64,000 bases of DNA, taken from Celeribacter sp. PS-C1. Its GTDB lineage: Bacteria > Pseudomonadota > Alphaproteobacteria > Rhodobacterales > Rhodobacteraceae. The stretch covers positions 1 to 64,000 of the forward strand of contig NZ_JAHXRW010000002.1 of NCBI RefSeq assembly GCF_019429625.1. The letters run 5' to 3'. Position 1 is the stretch's first letter. Each line of letters begins with the position of its first letter. A model generated the notes under the pieces. The model was not told where the DNA came from. It did no database searches and saw only the letters and a program-made list of their open reading frames with translations. A program made the position numbers and the translations under genes. This document shows positions 1 through 7,817 of this stretch, one piece after another.

Positions 1-127
1 ATGGGTTGCGTTCCGCCAAGGCTTTCAAAGGGATAGCGCCCAAATCATCGGCCCGCACGGAAGACAGCGCGCCGCCGTAACGGCCCACGGGGGTGCGGAT
101 ATAGTCGCAGATGTAGACGTCGGTCAT
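1..127 (-). CDS. pcaF: 3-oxoadipyl-CoA thiolase, N-terminal fragment
   Basis: Only the first 42 codons lie in the window; the gene continues past the left edge. The visible start (MTDVYICDYIRTPVGRYGG, then SSVRADDLGAIPLKAL) is typical of beta-ketoadipyl-CoA/acetyl-CoA thiolases. This enzyme cleaves 3-oxoadipyl-CoA to succinyl-CoA and acetyl-CoA, the last step of the beta-ketoadipate pathway for aromatics. An AGGAGGA ribosome site sits just before the ATG. It lies 12 nt after pcaJ, so it is probably the third gene of pcaI-pcaJ-pcaF. A general acetyl-CoA acetyltransferase is the main alternative; the pca neighbours favour PcaF. Confidence 0.85.
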   Translation of the reverse strand, partial: MTDVYICDYIRTPVGRYGGALSSVRADDLGAIPLKALAERNP

Positions 128-139
128 CACAGGTCCTCC

Positions 140-832
140 TTACAAATCTTGCGGGACAATCAGGTCAAGCACGTCGCCCTCGGTGTGGAGCGTCGCGCCG
201 GTGACGGCTTGCAGCGCCTCCATCGAGAGGCCGGGCAGTTTTTCGCGCAGGATGAATTTGCCACCTTCGATGTCGATCACCGCCAAAGAGGTATAGACAC
301 GGGTCACACAGCCGACGCCGGTGAGCGGGAAGGTGCAGGACTCGACCAGCTTCGGGCCGCCATCTTTGGTGACGTGATCGGTGACCACGGCCACACGTTT
401 CGCGCCATGCACCAAATCCATCGCGCCGCCCACGGCCGGCACGCCTTTGGAGCCGACGCGCCAATTGGCGAGATCACCGTTCTGCGCGACCTGATAGGCG
501 CCCAGCACGGCGAGGTCCAAGTGACCGCCACGGACCATCGAGAAACTGTCGGCATGGTGGAAAAACGACGCGCCCGGATTGAGCGTGATCGCTTTTTTTC
601 CAGCGTTGATCAGGTCCCAGTCTTCCTCGCCCTCGGCGGGCGCTTTGCCAAAGCCCAACACGCCGTTTTCGGTGTGATAGGTGACATCGCGACCCTCGGG
701 CTGGAACTTGGCGATCATCTCCGGGAAGCCGATGCCGAGGTTCACATAGGAGCCGTCTTCGATGTCTTGCGCGGCGCGCCAGGCGATTTGAGCGTTGGAG
801 AGCTTGTCTTCCATAATGTTGAAATCGGACAT
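140..832 (-). CDS. pcaJ: 3-oxoadipate CoA-transferase subunit B
   Basis: Beta subunit (about 230 residues, usual for the family) of the enzyme that moves CoA from succinyl-CoA to 3-oxoadipate. The family signature YVNLGIGFPE is near the N-terminus, and the class-typical E-N-G-V-L-G stretch (around residue 57) carries the catalytic glutamate. The ATG at 832 overlaps the TGA of pcaI (ATGA), which implies translational coupling; a TTG one codon upstream is less likely. Acetoacetate or other short-chain CoA-transferases are alternatives, but the adjacent thiolase and IclR regulator point to aromatic catabolism. Confidence 0.87.
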   Translation of the reverse strand: MSDFNIMEDKLSNAQIAWRAAQDIEDGSYVNLGIGFPEMIAKFQPEGRDVTYHTENGVLGFGKAPAEGEEDWDLINAGKKAITLNPGASFFHHADSFSMVRGGHLDLAVLGAYQVAQNGDLANWRVGSKGVPAVGGAMDLVHGAKRVAVVTDHVTKDGGPKLVESCTFPLTGVGCVTRVYTSLAVIDIEGGKFILREKLPGLSMEALQAVTGATLHTEGDVLDLIVPQDL

Positions 833-1551
833 CAATAGACCACTCCCGTGCGCACGAGCACTTCTTCTTGTTGAGGTTGTGCAACTTCTACGATGGCGTC
901 GACGAAGATGCCGGGGGTAATGACCTGTTGCGGATCAATCGACCCCGGCTCACCAAGCTCGGAGACCTGCGCGATGGTTTTCGCGGCGGCCATCGCCATC
1001 AGCGGGTTAAAGTTACGGCCCGCCATGCGGTAGGTCATGTTGCCGACCGTGTCGCCCATCTGTCCTTTGATCAGTGCGAAATCGGCCTTCAGCCAGCCTT
1101 CGCGGACATACATTTTGCCGTCGAACTCTTCGGTCGGCTTGCCCTCGGCCAGTTCGGTGCCGAAGGACGTCGGCGTGTAAAAGGCCGGGATGCCTGCGCC
1201 CGCTGCGCGGATGCGTTCCGCGAGCGTGCCCTGCGGCACGAGTTCCAGCTCGATCTCGCCCGCGAGGAATTTCTCGTTGAAGGCCTCTGCGTTGGACGAG
1301 CGCGGGAAGGAGCAGATCATCTTCTTGACCATGCCCGCTTTGATCATCGCGGCGATGCCGATGTAGCCGTTGCCCGCGTTGTTGTTGATCACGGTGATGT
1401 TTTTCGGGCTGCCGGTGGCGCGGAAACGGTCGATCAGCGCGTGAATGAGCTCGATCGGCGCGCCGGAGCCGCCGAAACCGCCGATCATCACCTGTGCGCC
1501 ATCGGGGATATCCGCGACCGCCTCGGCCGGGGTAGAGATGGTTTTGTCCAT
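832..1551 (-). CDS. pcaI: 3-oxoadipate CoA-transferase subunit A
   Basis: Alpha subunit of 239 residues. The N-terminal half carries the CoA-transferase family I glycine motif (VMIGGFGGSGAP, residues about 20-32), and later VINNNAGNGYIGIA. It forms a heteromer with PcaJ to activate 3-oxoadipate. A strong GGAGGATCTC ribosome site precedes the ATG at 1551. It is the first gene of the minus-strand operon and faces the IclR regulator across about 100 bp that hold repeated half-sites. Confidence 0.88.
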   Translation of the reverse strand: MDKTISTPAEAVADIPDGAQVMIGGFGGSGAPIELIHALIDRFRATGSPKNITVINNNAGNGYIGIAAMIKAGMVKKMICSFPRSSNAEAFNEKFLAGEIELELVPQGTLAERIRAAGAGIPAFYTPTSFGTELAEGKPTEEFDGKMYVREGWLKADFALIKGQMGDTVGNMTYRMAGRNFNPLMAMAAAKTIAQVSELGEPGSIDPQQVITPGIFVDAIVEVAQPQQEEVLVRTGVVY

Positions 1552-1570
1552 GAGATCCTCCAGAATATGT

Positions 1571-1659
1571 GCTCGGATGTAGACCTCTGCTGTGACGACG
1601 ACGAGTCATTTTGTGCGCATATTGACATTTGTTCGGATGTCGAGAAATGTCGTGCGCAT
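1571..1659. promoter_or_regulatory. four IclR-type half-sites between pcaI and the regulator
   Basis: Four octamers fit GT(T/G)CG(G/C)AT: GCTCGGAT at 1571-1578, GTGCGCAT at 1613-1620, GTTCGGAT at 1631-1638 and GTGCGCAT at 1652-1659. Known PcaU/PobR-type IclR regulators bind repeats related to GTTCGAT/ATCGCAC, so these are plausible PcaR operators. The last copy overlaps the proposed start of the regulator, which suggests autoregulation. The assignment is inferred from sequence and position only. Confidence 0.5.
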
Positions 1660-2416
1660 GGCGAACAAATCTTCTGATATCATTTCATCTTTGGCGAAGG
1701 GGCTGCGGGTTCTCGAATGTTTTGGGGCCGAGGCACCGAAGCTGTCGATCACCGATGTGTCCAAAATGACCGGGCTTGACCGGGCCACCTCGCGGCGCTG
1801 TCTTTTGACGCTACACGCAGAAGGCTACGCCGATTACGATGGTAAGTTCTTCACGCTCACCCCGCGCGCCTTGCGTTTGGGGATGGGGGCGATCTCCTCG
1901 CTGCCGCTGCCGCAGATTGTCCAGCCTTGGCTCGATCAGCTCACCGAACAGATCGGGCAGAGCTGTTCCGTGTCGATCCTGGATGGTACGGAAATTGTCT
2001 ATCTCGCCCGCGCGGCGCAGAAGCGGGTGATGTCCATCGGTCTCATGCCCGGCTCGCGTTTGCCGGCGCATTGCACCTCGATGGGGCGTATTCTGTTGGG
2101 CGCTTTGCCCGCCGAGGAAGCGCGTGCGATCGTAGAGGCTTCGGACCTCTCGCCCCGCACCAAATTCAGCGTCACCGATCCCGACGAAGTTATGAAACGC
2201 ATTGAGGAGGCGCATGGCCAAGGCTATGCGATCATTGATCAAGAGGTGGAGATCGGACTGCGCTCTATCGCGGTGCCGCTGGTCGACGGGCATGGTAAAA
2301 TCGTCGCTGCGCTCAACACCGGCATGGCCGCGACGCAGGACAAAGCGCAGGCGTTGGTGCCAATCTATCTTCCGAAGCTCTTGATGGTGCAGTCGGGATT
2401 GCGGCGCGTTCTTTAA
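1658..2416 (+). CDS. pcaR: IclR-family regulator, probably of pcaIJF
   Basis: A 252-residue regulator with an N-terminal winged helix-turn-helix (SKMTGLDRATSRRCLLTL, residues about 32-49) and a C-terminal IclR ligand domain (for example SCSVSILDGTEIVYLAR). The PcaR/PobR subgroup binds beta-ketoadipate-pathway intermediates. It is divergent from pcaI, as expected for the pathway regulator. Starts at 1637 (MSRNVVRMANKSS) or 1658 (MANKSS) are both possible, and neither has a clear ribosome site. It is followed 8 bp later by the convergent bioN. Confidence 0.8.
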   Translation: MANKSSDIISSLAKGLRVLECFGAEAPKLSITDVSKMTGLDRATSRRCLLTLHAEGYADYDGKFFTLTPRALRLGMGAISSLPLPQIVQPWLDQLTEQIGQSCSVSILDGTEIVYLARAAQKRVMSIGLMPGSRLPAHCTSMGRILLGALPAEEARAIVEASDLSPRTKFSVTDPDEVMKRIEEAHGQGYAIIDQEVEIGLRSIAVPLVDGHGKIVAALNTGMAATQDKAQALVPIYLPKLLMVQSGLRRVL

Positions 2417-2424
2417 AGCTTGCT

Positions 2425-3018
2425 TTAGTCCAGAGATCGCGCGGTGATCGCCTCGGCGACCTCATCGGCTGTTTTGAGCGTGCGCACGACAAGAGGCACC
2501 ACGAGCGCCAACATGTTGCGCTCCAGCCCACGCGCGCGCTGCGCCTCGCGGACCTCGTCGAATTGCGCGCGGATCAGCGGGATGAACCGCCAGACCAGAG
2601 ACATGGCGAGCGCGATCTTGTCCTTCGGCACCCAAGCAGGGGCACGGGACAAAAGCGCCAGAATGCCCTCGGTAAATTCGCTGGCGCGGGTCGTGTAGGT
2701 CACCAGTGCGGCGGCCATCAGCAAGGCGATGAGCCGCAGCGTGACATAGATTGCCATAGTGAGATCGGCGAGCCAGAGCTGGGCGGCGAAGATGATGACG
2801 AGGACAAAGAGTGCCGGACGGATCGCGGTAAAGGCGTCGCGGGGGCTGAGACCGGCCGCGCCATAGCCAAGCGCGACGAGCAAAATTCCGACCGTCAGTA
2901 CGGCAGGATGCGTCACGACAAAAAGCGCAGTGCAGTAGAGAAACAGGATCGCCAGTTTCCACGCCGGACGCGCGCGGTGCAGCAGGCTGTCGCCGGGGAT
3001 ATAGAGGTCCGTCAGCAT
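2425..3018 (-). CDS. bioN: biotin ECF transporter transmembrane (T) subunit
   Basis: A 197-residue membrane protein with about five hydrophobic segments. The T-subunit coupling region near the C-terminal half contains AREARG-like signatures (EVREAQRARGLE). BioN links the substrate-binding protein BioY to the ATPase BioM. Its start overlaps the bioM stop by 7 nt. Gene order bioY-bioM-bioN on one strand supports the biotin assignment over a generic CbiQ-type T component. Confidence 0.88.
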   Translation of the reverse strand: MLTDLYIPGDSLLHRARPAWKLAILFLYCTALFVVTHPAVLTVGILLVALGYGAAGLSPRDAFTAIRPALFVLVIIFAAQLWLADLTMAIYVTLRLIALLMAAALVTYTTRASEFTEGILALLSRAPAWVPKDKIALAMSLVWRFIPLIRAQFDEVREAQRARGLERNMLALVVPLVVRTLKTADEVAEAITARSLD

Positions 3019-3689
3019 CCGCCCAAATCTTCGCAGAGTTTTTTGTAGGCGGGAATGACTTCTTCGGGTGTGCCATCGGCGTAGATACTGCCCTCTGCGA
3101 TATGCAAAACCCGGTCGAACCTCGCGAGCAGATCGAGGTCATGCGAGACCACCACAGCGGGTTGGGGCAGGGTGGCCAGCACGCGCATGAATTGCATCTT
3201 GTTGCGCAGGTCCAAAAGCGTGGTCGGTTCGTCGAAGACGATCATTTCGGGCTCGGTCACCAGCACCCCTGCCAGCGCCACCATTTGTTTCTCACCACCA
3301 GACAGCTGGTGCGTCAGACGGCCCTTGAGATGGGTGAGCGACAGATCGGACAGCACGCCCTCGATACGCGCGGCAACCTCGGCTTTCGGCAATTTGCGGG
3401 ATTTGAGGCCAAAGGCCAGATCTTCCTCGACCAGTGGATAAACGATCTGATTGTCGGGGTTCTGGAACATGAAGCCGACATGGCGGCGCAGGTCGTCTTC
3501 GGTCTCAGAAAACCGGACAGTGCCGGAAGTGGGCTTCTCCAACCCGTTGAAAAGCCGGAGAAACGTGCTTTTGCCGGAGCCGTTGTTGCCGATCACGCCG
3601 ATGCGCTTTTCGGTCAGCTCCAGAGTGATCTCCGACAGGATTTCGCGTGTTCCTTTGGTCACGGAGACCCTGTCGAAATGCATGGACAT
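3012..3689 (-). CDS. bioM: biotin ECF transporter ATPase
   Basis: A 225-residue ABC ATPase. It has Walker A GNNGSGKST (residues about 35-43), signature LSGGEKQMV (about 129-137), Walker B MIVFDEPTTLLD and switch histidine VVSHD. It powers biotin uptake by the BioMNY complex on the inner face of the membrane. Its GTG/ATG start region touches the bioY stop at 3689, so the operon is tightly coupled. Confidence 0.9.
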   Translation of the reverse strand: MSMHFDRVSVTKGTREILSEITLELTEKRIGVIGNNGSGKSTFLRLFNGLEKPTSGTVRFSETEDDLRRHVGFMFQNPDNQIVYPLVEEDLAFGLKSRKLPKAEVAARIEGVLSDLSLTHLKGRLTHQLSGGEKQMVALAGVLVTEPEMIVFDEPTTLLDLRNKMQFMRVLATLPQPAVVVSHDLDLLARFDRVLHIAEGSIYADGTPEEVIPAYKKLCEDLGGC

Positions 3690-4237
3690 CAGGCGGCTTG
3701 TCCGATGATCGGGTAGGATTTCTTGACCGTGACCATGACGGCGGCGGCGATCAGGGCCTTGACGATGTCGCCGGGGATGAAGGTCACGGAGCCCATGAAA
3801 GCCTTGGAGATCGGGACACCCGCCATAAGGGTGATGCCCGGAATGCCGATAGCGTAAAGGACGCCGATGCCGCCAACCACACAGATCAGCGTTGCGGAGA
3901 CGAAAGACAGCCCGTCCCAGTATTTCTCAGTCAACCAGCCGATCACGAAAGCTGCGACGAGCCAGCCCAGAAGGAAGCCAGCGGTGGGGCCAAAGAAGAC
4001 GGAGAGACCGCCGCGACCACCGGACAAAAGCGGCAGGCCGATGGCGACAAGCACCAGAAGAAGAAGGATGGCTAAGCCGCCACGTTTTGCGCCGAGGATG
4101 CCGCCAGCGAGCATTACGCCGAGAGACTGGGCCGTGATCGGCACTGGCAAAATCGGCAGGGCAATCGGTGGGAAGACCGCCATTACGGCGGTCAGGGCCG
4201 CAAACAAAGCAATCAGGGTGATGTCGCGCGTGGTCAT
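3689..4237 (-). CDS. bioY: biotin-specific ECF S component
   Basis: A 182-residue integral membrane protein with six hydrophobic segments. It has BioY features: an N-terminal ALFAALTAVMA helix, PVPITAQSLGVMLAG (residues about 31-45) and RGGLAILLLLVLVAIGLPLL. BioY binds biotin with high affinity and works alone or with BioMN. It is the first gene of the operon, with GGAGACCCC before the ATG. No BioR-type TTATCTATAA box is visible upstream. Confidence 0.92.
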   Translation of the reverse strand: MTTRDITLIALFAALTAVMAVFPPIALPILPVPITAQSLGVMLAGGILGAKRGGLAILLLLVLVAIGLPLLSGGRGGLSVFFGPTAGFLLGWLVAAFVIGWLTEKYWDGLSFVSATLICVVGGIGVLYAIGIPGITLMAGVPISKAFMGSVTFIPGDIVKALIAAAVMVTVKKSYPIIGQAA

Positions 4238-4353
4238 GGGGTCTCCTCCAAAACAGTGGCCGGTTTGGTTCGGCCTGATCTCATTGGGGCCGAGTGATAA
4301 GCGGCTCTTTGACTTTTGGTAAACCCCCTTTTTCGACAGGTTTCAGTTTGCTT

Positions 4354-4408
4354 TGCAAAATTGCGGAAAAACTCTGCAAAACCTGCTTTGAACGTGCGTG
4401 GCTGCAAA
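4354..4408. promoter_or_regulatory. repeated TGCAAA elements upstream of bioY
   Basis: The 224-bp gap between arsJ and bioY (4238-4461) holds no convincing gene. It is more A+T-rich than its surroundings and contains TGCAAA at 4354-4359, 4375-4380 and 4403-4408. The first is embedded in CTTTGCAAAATTGCGG. They lie 170-235 bp upstream of bioY and just past the arsJ stop. They could be regulator sites or part of an arsJ 3' region, and no known factor is assigned. Confidence 0.3.
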
Positions 4409-4461
4409 GTTATTCAGGAATTTTCCCATATTTTCAGACCTTTCGGTCAAGTTTTTAACTG

Positions 4462-5724
4462 TCAATGAGACGAATGTCGATCCAAACCGCGCGCGGAGAG
4501 AAAGCTGAGCCCGGCCATCACGCCAGCAGTTGCGAGGCAGAGCCGTAGCCCGCCCAGCTGATAAGATAGTCCGGACAACAGAGTGCCCAAAAGCCGCCCC
4601 GCCGCATTGGCCATATAGTAGAAACCCACATCCATCGTTACGCGGTCCTCGCCGGAGAAGGCGAGGATGAGATAGGAATGCACCGAAGAGTTCACGGCAA
4701 AGACAAAGCCGAAGAGTAGGAGACCTGCCACAAGCGCGAGCGTCAGCCAAAGCGTCGGCGCGCCTGCGATCAGGGCGAGGGCCGCGAGGATAAAGGGGAT
4801 GGGCGTCAGAAGCCCGACCCATTTGACCGCCATCCGCGCACCGGCTGCGTCGTCTCCGGCCGCGCCTTTGAGGAACCTGGGTGCGATGCCTTGGACAAAG
4901 CCATAGCCGATGATCCAGAGCGCCATGAATGCACCGACGATGAAAAATGCCTGACGCGCCCCGTCGGGGGTGCCGTCGGAGAAGATCGCTTTGAAATAGA
5001 TCGGAATGCCGACGACGAACCAGACATCGCGGGCGCCGAAGAGGAACATGCGGGCGAGGGACAATTGGTTGATGCGGCGGTCCTTCGACCAGATCGCCGA
5101 GATTTTGGTGCCTTTCTTGCCGGTCGGAAGGCCCTTGGGCATGAAGATCGCCACCGCCGCGAGGATCACGGCGAGGACCAAAGCCATGCCCCAGACCGCC
5201 GCTTTGAACCCCGCGAGCGCCAGCAAAGCCGCACCGAGGAAAAAGCCAAAGCCCTTGACCGCGTTCTTCGATCCCGTCAGCACGGCAACCCATTTGAAGA
5301 GGCTGCCATCGCCTTTCGGGGCGAGGATTTTCACCGCCGATTTTGACGACATTTTGGCCAGATCCTTGGCGACGCCCGAGGCGCCTTGCACCGCCATGAC
5401 GTAGATCACCGAGGCCGATACGGACCAAGCGGGATCAAGCCCGGCCAAGGCGGCAAGGGCTGCGATTTGGATCACCAATCCCGCGTAAAGCGTTGAGGTC
5501 AAACCAAAACGTGCCGCCAACCAGCCTGCGGAGAGGTTCGTCACAATGCCCGCGATCTCGTAGAAGAGAAAGAGATAGGCAAGCTGGATCGGCGAAAACC
5601 CCAGCCCATTGAAATGCAATAGAACGAGCATCCTGAGCGCGCCGTCTGAAAGCATGAAAGCCCAATAGGCCGCCGTGACGGCCGTATAGGCGCGTAAGGG
5701 GTTCTCCGCCGTCGCAACTGTCAT
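4462..5724 (-). CDS. arsJ: organoarsenical (1-arseno-3-phosphoglycerate) MFS exporter
   Basis: A 420-residue major facilitator protein with about 11-12 membrane segments. The start [20 protein letters not shown], the loop GASGVAKDLAKMSSKSAVK (residues about 113-131) and FGARDVWFVVGIPIYF match the ArsJ subfamily. In the known pathway GAPDH makes 1-arseno-3-phosphoglycerate from arsenate, and ArsJ exports it, where it decays to extracellular arsenate. The ATG at 5724 overlaps the gap stop (ATGA). A weak GACC-GAAA-GGTC hairpin follows the stop. Confidence 0.88.
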   Translation of the reverse strand: MTVATAENPLRAYTAVTAAYWAFMLSDGALRMLVLLHFNGLGFSPIQLAYLFLFYEIAGIVTNLSAGWLAARFGLTSTLYAGLVIQIAALAALAGLDPAWSVSASVIYVMAVQGASGVAKDLAKMSSKSAVKILAPKGDGSLFKWVAVLTGSKNAVKGFGFFLGAALLALAGFKAAVWGMALVLAVILAAVAIFMPKGLPTGKKGTKISAIWSKDRRINQLSLARMFLFGARDVWFVVGIPIYFKAIFSDGTPDGARQAFFIVGAFMALWIIGYGFVQGIAPRFLKGAAGDDAAGARMAVKWVGLLTPIPFILAALALIAGAPTLWLTLALVAGLLLFGFVFAVNSSVHSYLILAFSGEDRVTMDVGFYYMANAAGRLLGTLLSGLSYQLGGLRLCLATAGVMAGLSFLSARGLDRHSSH

Positions 5725-6734
5725 CACATTGCACTCGCAACCATGCGGGCAATATCCGCGAGGCGGCAGGAATAGCCCCATTCATTGTCATACCAGGCGT
5801 AGATTTTCACCTGCGTGCCGTTGATCACCATGGTCGACTGCGCGTCGATGATGGAGCTACGCGGGTCGTTGACGTAATCGGTCGACACCAAGGGGCGGGT
5901 TTCATAGCCAAGGATGCCCTTCAACTCCCCTTCGGAGGCCGCTTTGAACAGCGCGTTGACCTCTTCCGCCGTGGTCTCCCGTTCGACTTCGAAAACGCAA
6001 TCGGTGATCGACGCGTTGAGCAAGGGCACCCTCACTGCATGGCCATTGAGACGGCCTTTCAGTTCCGGATAGATCAGTGTGATCGCTGTCGCTGAGCCCG
6101 TTGTGGTTGGGATCAGGTTCATTGAGGCGGCGCGGGCGCGGCGCATGTCTTTGGCGGGGCGGTCTACGATGGTCTGGGTGTTGGTCACATCATGGATCGT
6201 CGTGATCGACCCGTGCTTTATGCCGAGGTTTTCGTGGATCACCTTGACCACAGGTGCGAGGCAATTCGTGGTGCAGGACGCTGCTGTCACCAGATCATGC
6301 GCCGCCGGATCGTAGAGATCATGGTTGACCCCGTAGACGAGGTTCAGCGCGCCACCGTCCTTCACCGGCGCAGAGACCACCACCTTTTTGACGCCTGCAT
6401 CGTAATACGGAGAGATGCGTTCGGCCGTTTTGAAATAGCCGGTGCAGTCAATCACCAAATCGACGCCCATTTCCGCGAGCGGCAAGTCTTCGATTCGCGC
6501 CTCCCGTGTCAGCCTCATCTGCGTGCCGTTCACCGTCAAACTGTCGGCGTCATGGAAAATCTCAGCCCCCCAACGCCCATGCACGGAATCGAACTCCAGC
6601 AACAGCGCATGCTGCTCCGGGTCGCCCGCCAGATCGTTGATCAGCACGATATGTTCCCAAAGTCCGCGATCAAACAGGTCACGCAGCGCGAGTTTCCCGA
6701 TGCGGCCAAGACCGTTCAGAGCAATTTTAACCAT
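5724..6734 (-). CDS. gap: ArsJ-associated glyceraldehyde-3-phosphate dehydrogenase
   Basis: A 336-residue GAPDH with the N-terminal NAD-binding motif [17 protein letters not shown], the catalytic cysteine in [11 protein letters not shown] (residues about 152-162) and the C-terminal [10 protein letters not shown]. It sits between an ArsR-ArsC gene and ArsJ, so its likely job is to form 1-arseno-3-phosphoglycerate from arsenate and glyceraldehyde-3-phosphate. A role in ordinary glycolysis cannot be excluded from sequence alone. It starts 9 nt after the arsRC stop. Confidence 0.88.
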   Translation of the reverse strand: MVKIALNGLGRIGKLALRDLFDRGLWEHIVLINDLAGDPEQHALLLEFDSVHGRWGAEIFHDADSLTVNGTQMRLTREARIEDLPLAEMGVDLVIDCTGYFKTAERISPYYDAGVKKVVVSAPVKDGGALNLVYGVNHDLYDPAAHDLVTAASCTTNCLAPVVKVIHENLGIKHGSITTIHDVTNTQTIVDRPAKDMRRARAASMNLIPTTTGSATAITLIYPELKGRLNGHAVRVPLLNASITDCVFEVERETTAEEVNALFKAASEGELKGILGYETRPLVSTDYVNDPRSSIIDAQSTMVINGTQVKIYAWYDNEWGYSCRLADIARMVASAM

Positions 6735-6743
6735 GATAAATCC

Positions 6744-7559
6744 TTAGATATCAGAGAGATCGTCTATCTGTTTTTGCAGCGACAGACGGTCGAGTTTTTC
6801 AATAGGGAGCGCAGCGAAAGCTTCGATCCTCCGGCGCAGTGCCTCGTAGGTTTGCGCGAAAGCCAGGGCGCGCTCGGCCTCCGAGCCGACCGCTTTCACA
6901 GGGTCCGGCAGGCCCCAATGTGCGCTCAAAGGCTGGCCGATCCAGGGCGCGCAGTCTTCGCTCGCGGCCAGATCGCAGACGGTGAAGGTGAAATCGAAGG
7001 CAGGGGCGCCTTCGCCCTGAAATTCGGTGACATCCTTCGGGTGCAGTCCGGTGATCACATGGCCATGACGCTCCAAAAGTGCGCGCGTCTGCGGGTTGAT
7101 CTCCTTGCCGGGGCGGGTGCCAGCGGAAAAGGCTTCGAACCGACCGGCGCCCAGCTTGTTCAAAAGCGCCTCGGCCATGATCGAGCGTGCGGAGTTGCCG
7201 GAACACAGGAAAAGTACGCGATGTGGCCGCGAATAGCTCTCGGGCAGGGCATTCAGACACATCTCGGGGCGCCCACGACAACAATCGTTGACCAGATAGC
7301 TGACCAGTCCGTCGCACTTTGTCATGTCTACGCCGTAAAACAGCGACCGGCCCTCGCGTGTCGCGGTGATCAGTCCGGTTTGCAACAGATCGGAAAGGTA
7401 GCCCGACAGTGTGTTAGGCTTCATGTTGAGCGCTTCGGCGATTTCTGTTGGACGCACCGGACGCGGAGCAAAGCGCATCAATAGCCGAAACACTGAGAGA
7501 CGCCCGGCGTGGCCGAGCGCGGCGAAGGCCTGAGGCGCGGTGTCGAGATCAAAAGGCAT
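6744..7559 (-). CDS. ArsR repressor fused to arsenate reductase ArsC
   Basis: One 271-residue protein. Residues 1-100 are an ArsR winged helix (LGHAGRLSVFRLLMRF, then EIAEALNMKPNTLSGYLSDL), ending in a cysteine-rich NDCCRGRPEMC that could bind As(III). Residues about 115-240 are a low-molecular-weight-phosphatase-type ArsC. That part has the P-loop FLCSGNSARS (Cys-x5-Arg), a Cys-x7-Cys pair in VCDLAASEDC, and the HWGLPDP motif of thioredoxin-coupled arsenate reductases. It is first in the arsRC-gap-arsJ operon and likely both senses arsenite and makes it. No As(III) pump gene (arsB or acr3) lies nearby. Confidence 0.87.
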   Translation of the reverse strand: MPFDLDTAPQAFAALGHAGRLSVFRLLMRFAPRPVRPTEIAEALNMKPNTLSGYLSDLLQTGLITATREGRSLFYGVDMTKCDGLVSYLVNDCCRGRPEMCLNALPESYSRPHRVLFLCSGNSARSIMAEALLNKLGAGRFEAFSAGTRPGKEINPQTRALLERHGHVITGLHPKDVTEFQGEGAPAFDFTFTVCDLAASEDCAPWIGQPLSAHWGLPDPVKAVGSEAERALAFAQTYEALRRRIEAFAALPIEKLDRLSLQKQIDDLSDI

Positions 7560-7581
7560 AGGCGACTCGCTTATAATTCGA

Positions 7582-7603
7582 TATTTCATGAATAATTGAA
7601 ATA
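7582..7603. promoter_or_regulatory. probable ArsR operator
   Basis: TATTTCA at 7582-7588 and TGAAATA at 7597-7603 form a perfect 7-bp inverted repeat around an 8-bp centre. The surrounding sequence is A+T-rich and contains TTATAATTCG, and the repeat lies 23 bp upstream of the arsRC start. ArsR proteins bind such A+T-rich dyads over the promoter. The role is inferred from position. Confidence 0.6.
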
Positions 7604-7817
7604 ATAGCTGTCGCCAAACCAAAACCCGCAACATCCGCGTGAAATTTTCATGACAGGGCCAAATCTCTCGCTCTGGCACGCCGACAAGGTGAGACACCCC
7701 GCCGCAGAGGCGGCGCAAACCAAGGGCCTGCGATTGCATCCCGTGTCGCAACGTGCCAGCAAAGGTCAGACCAAAAACAGGCCCGCCCCAATAAAACCAA
7801 ACCGGGATCACACGCGC

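Noticed and set aside
149-838. Plus-strand frame across pcaJ
   Set aside because: Rich in His, Arg and Asp as expected of an antisense shadow; pcaJ on the other strand has clear motifs.
7650-7817. N-terminal extension of cydD (56 residues)
   Set aside because: The extension has no family similarity, and the ATG at 7818 gives the usual CydD length.
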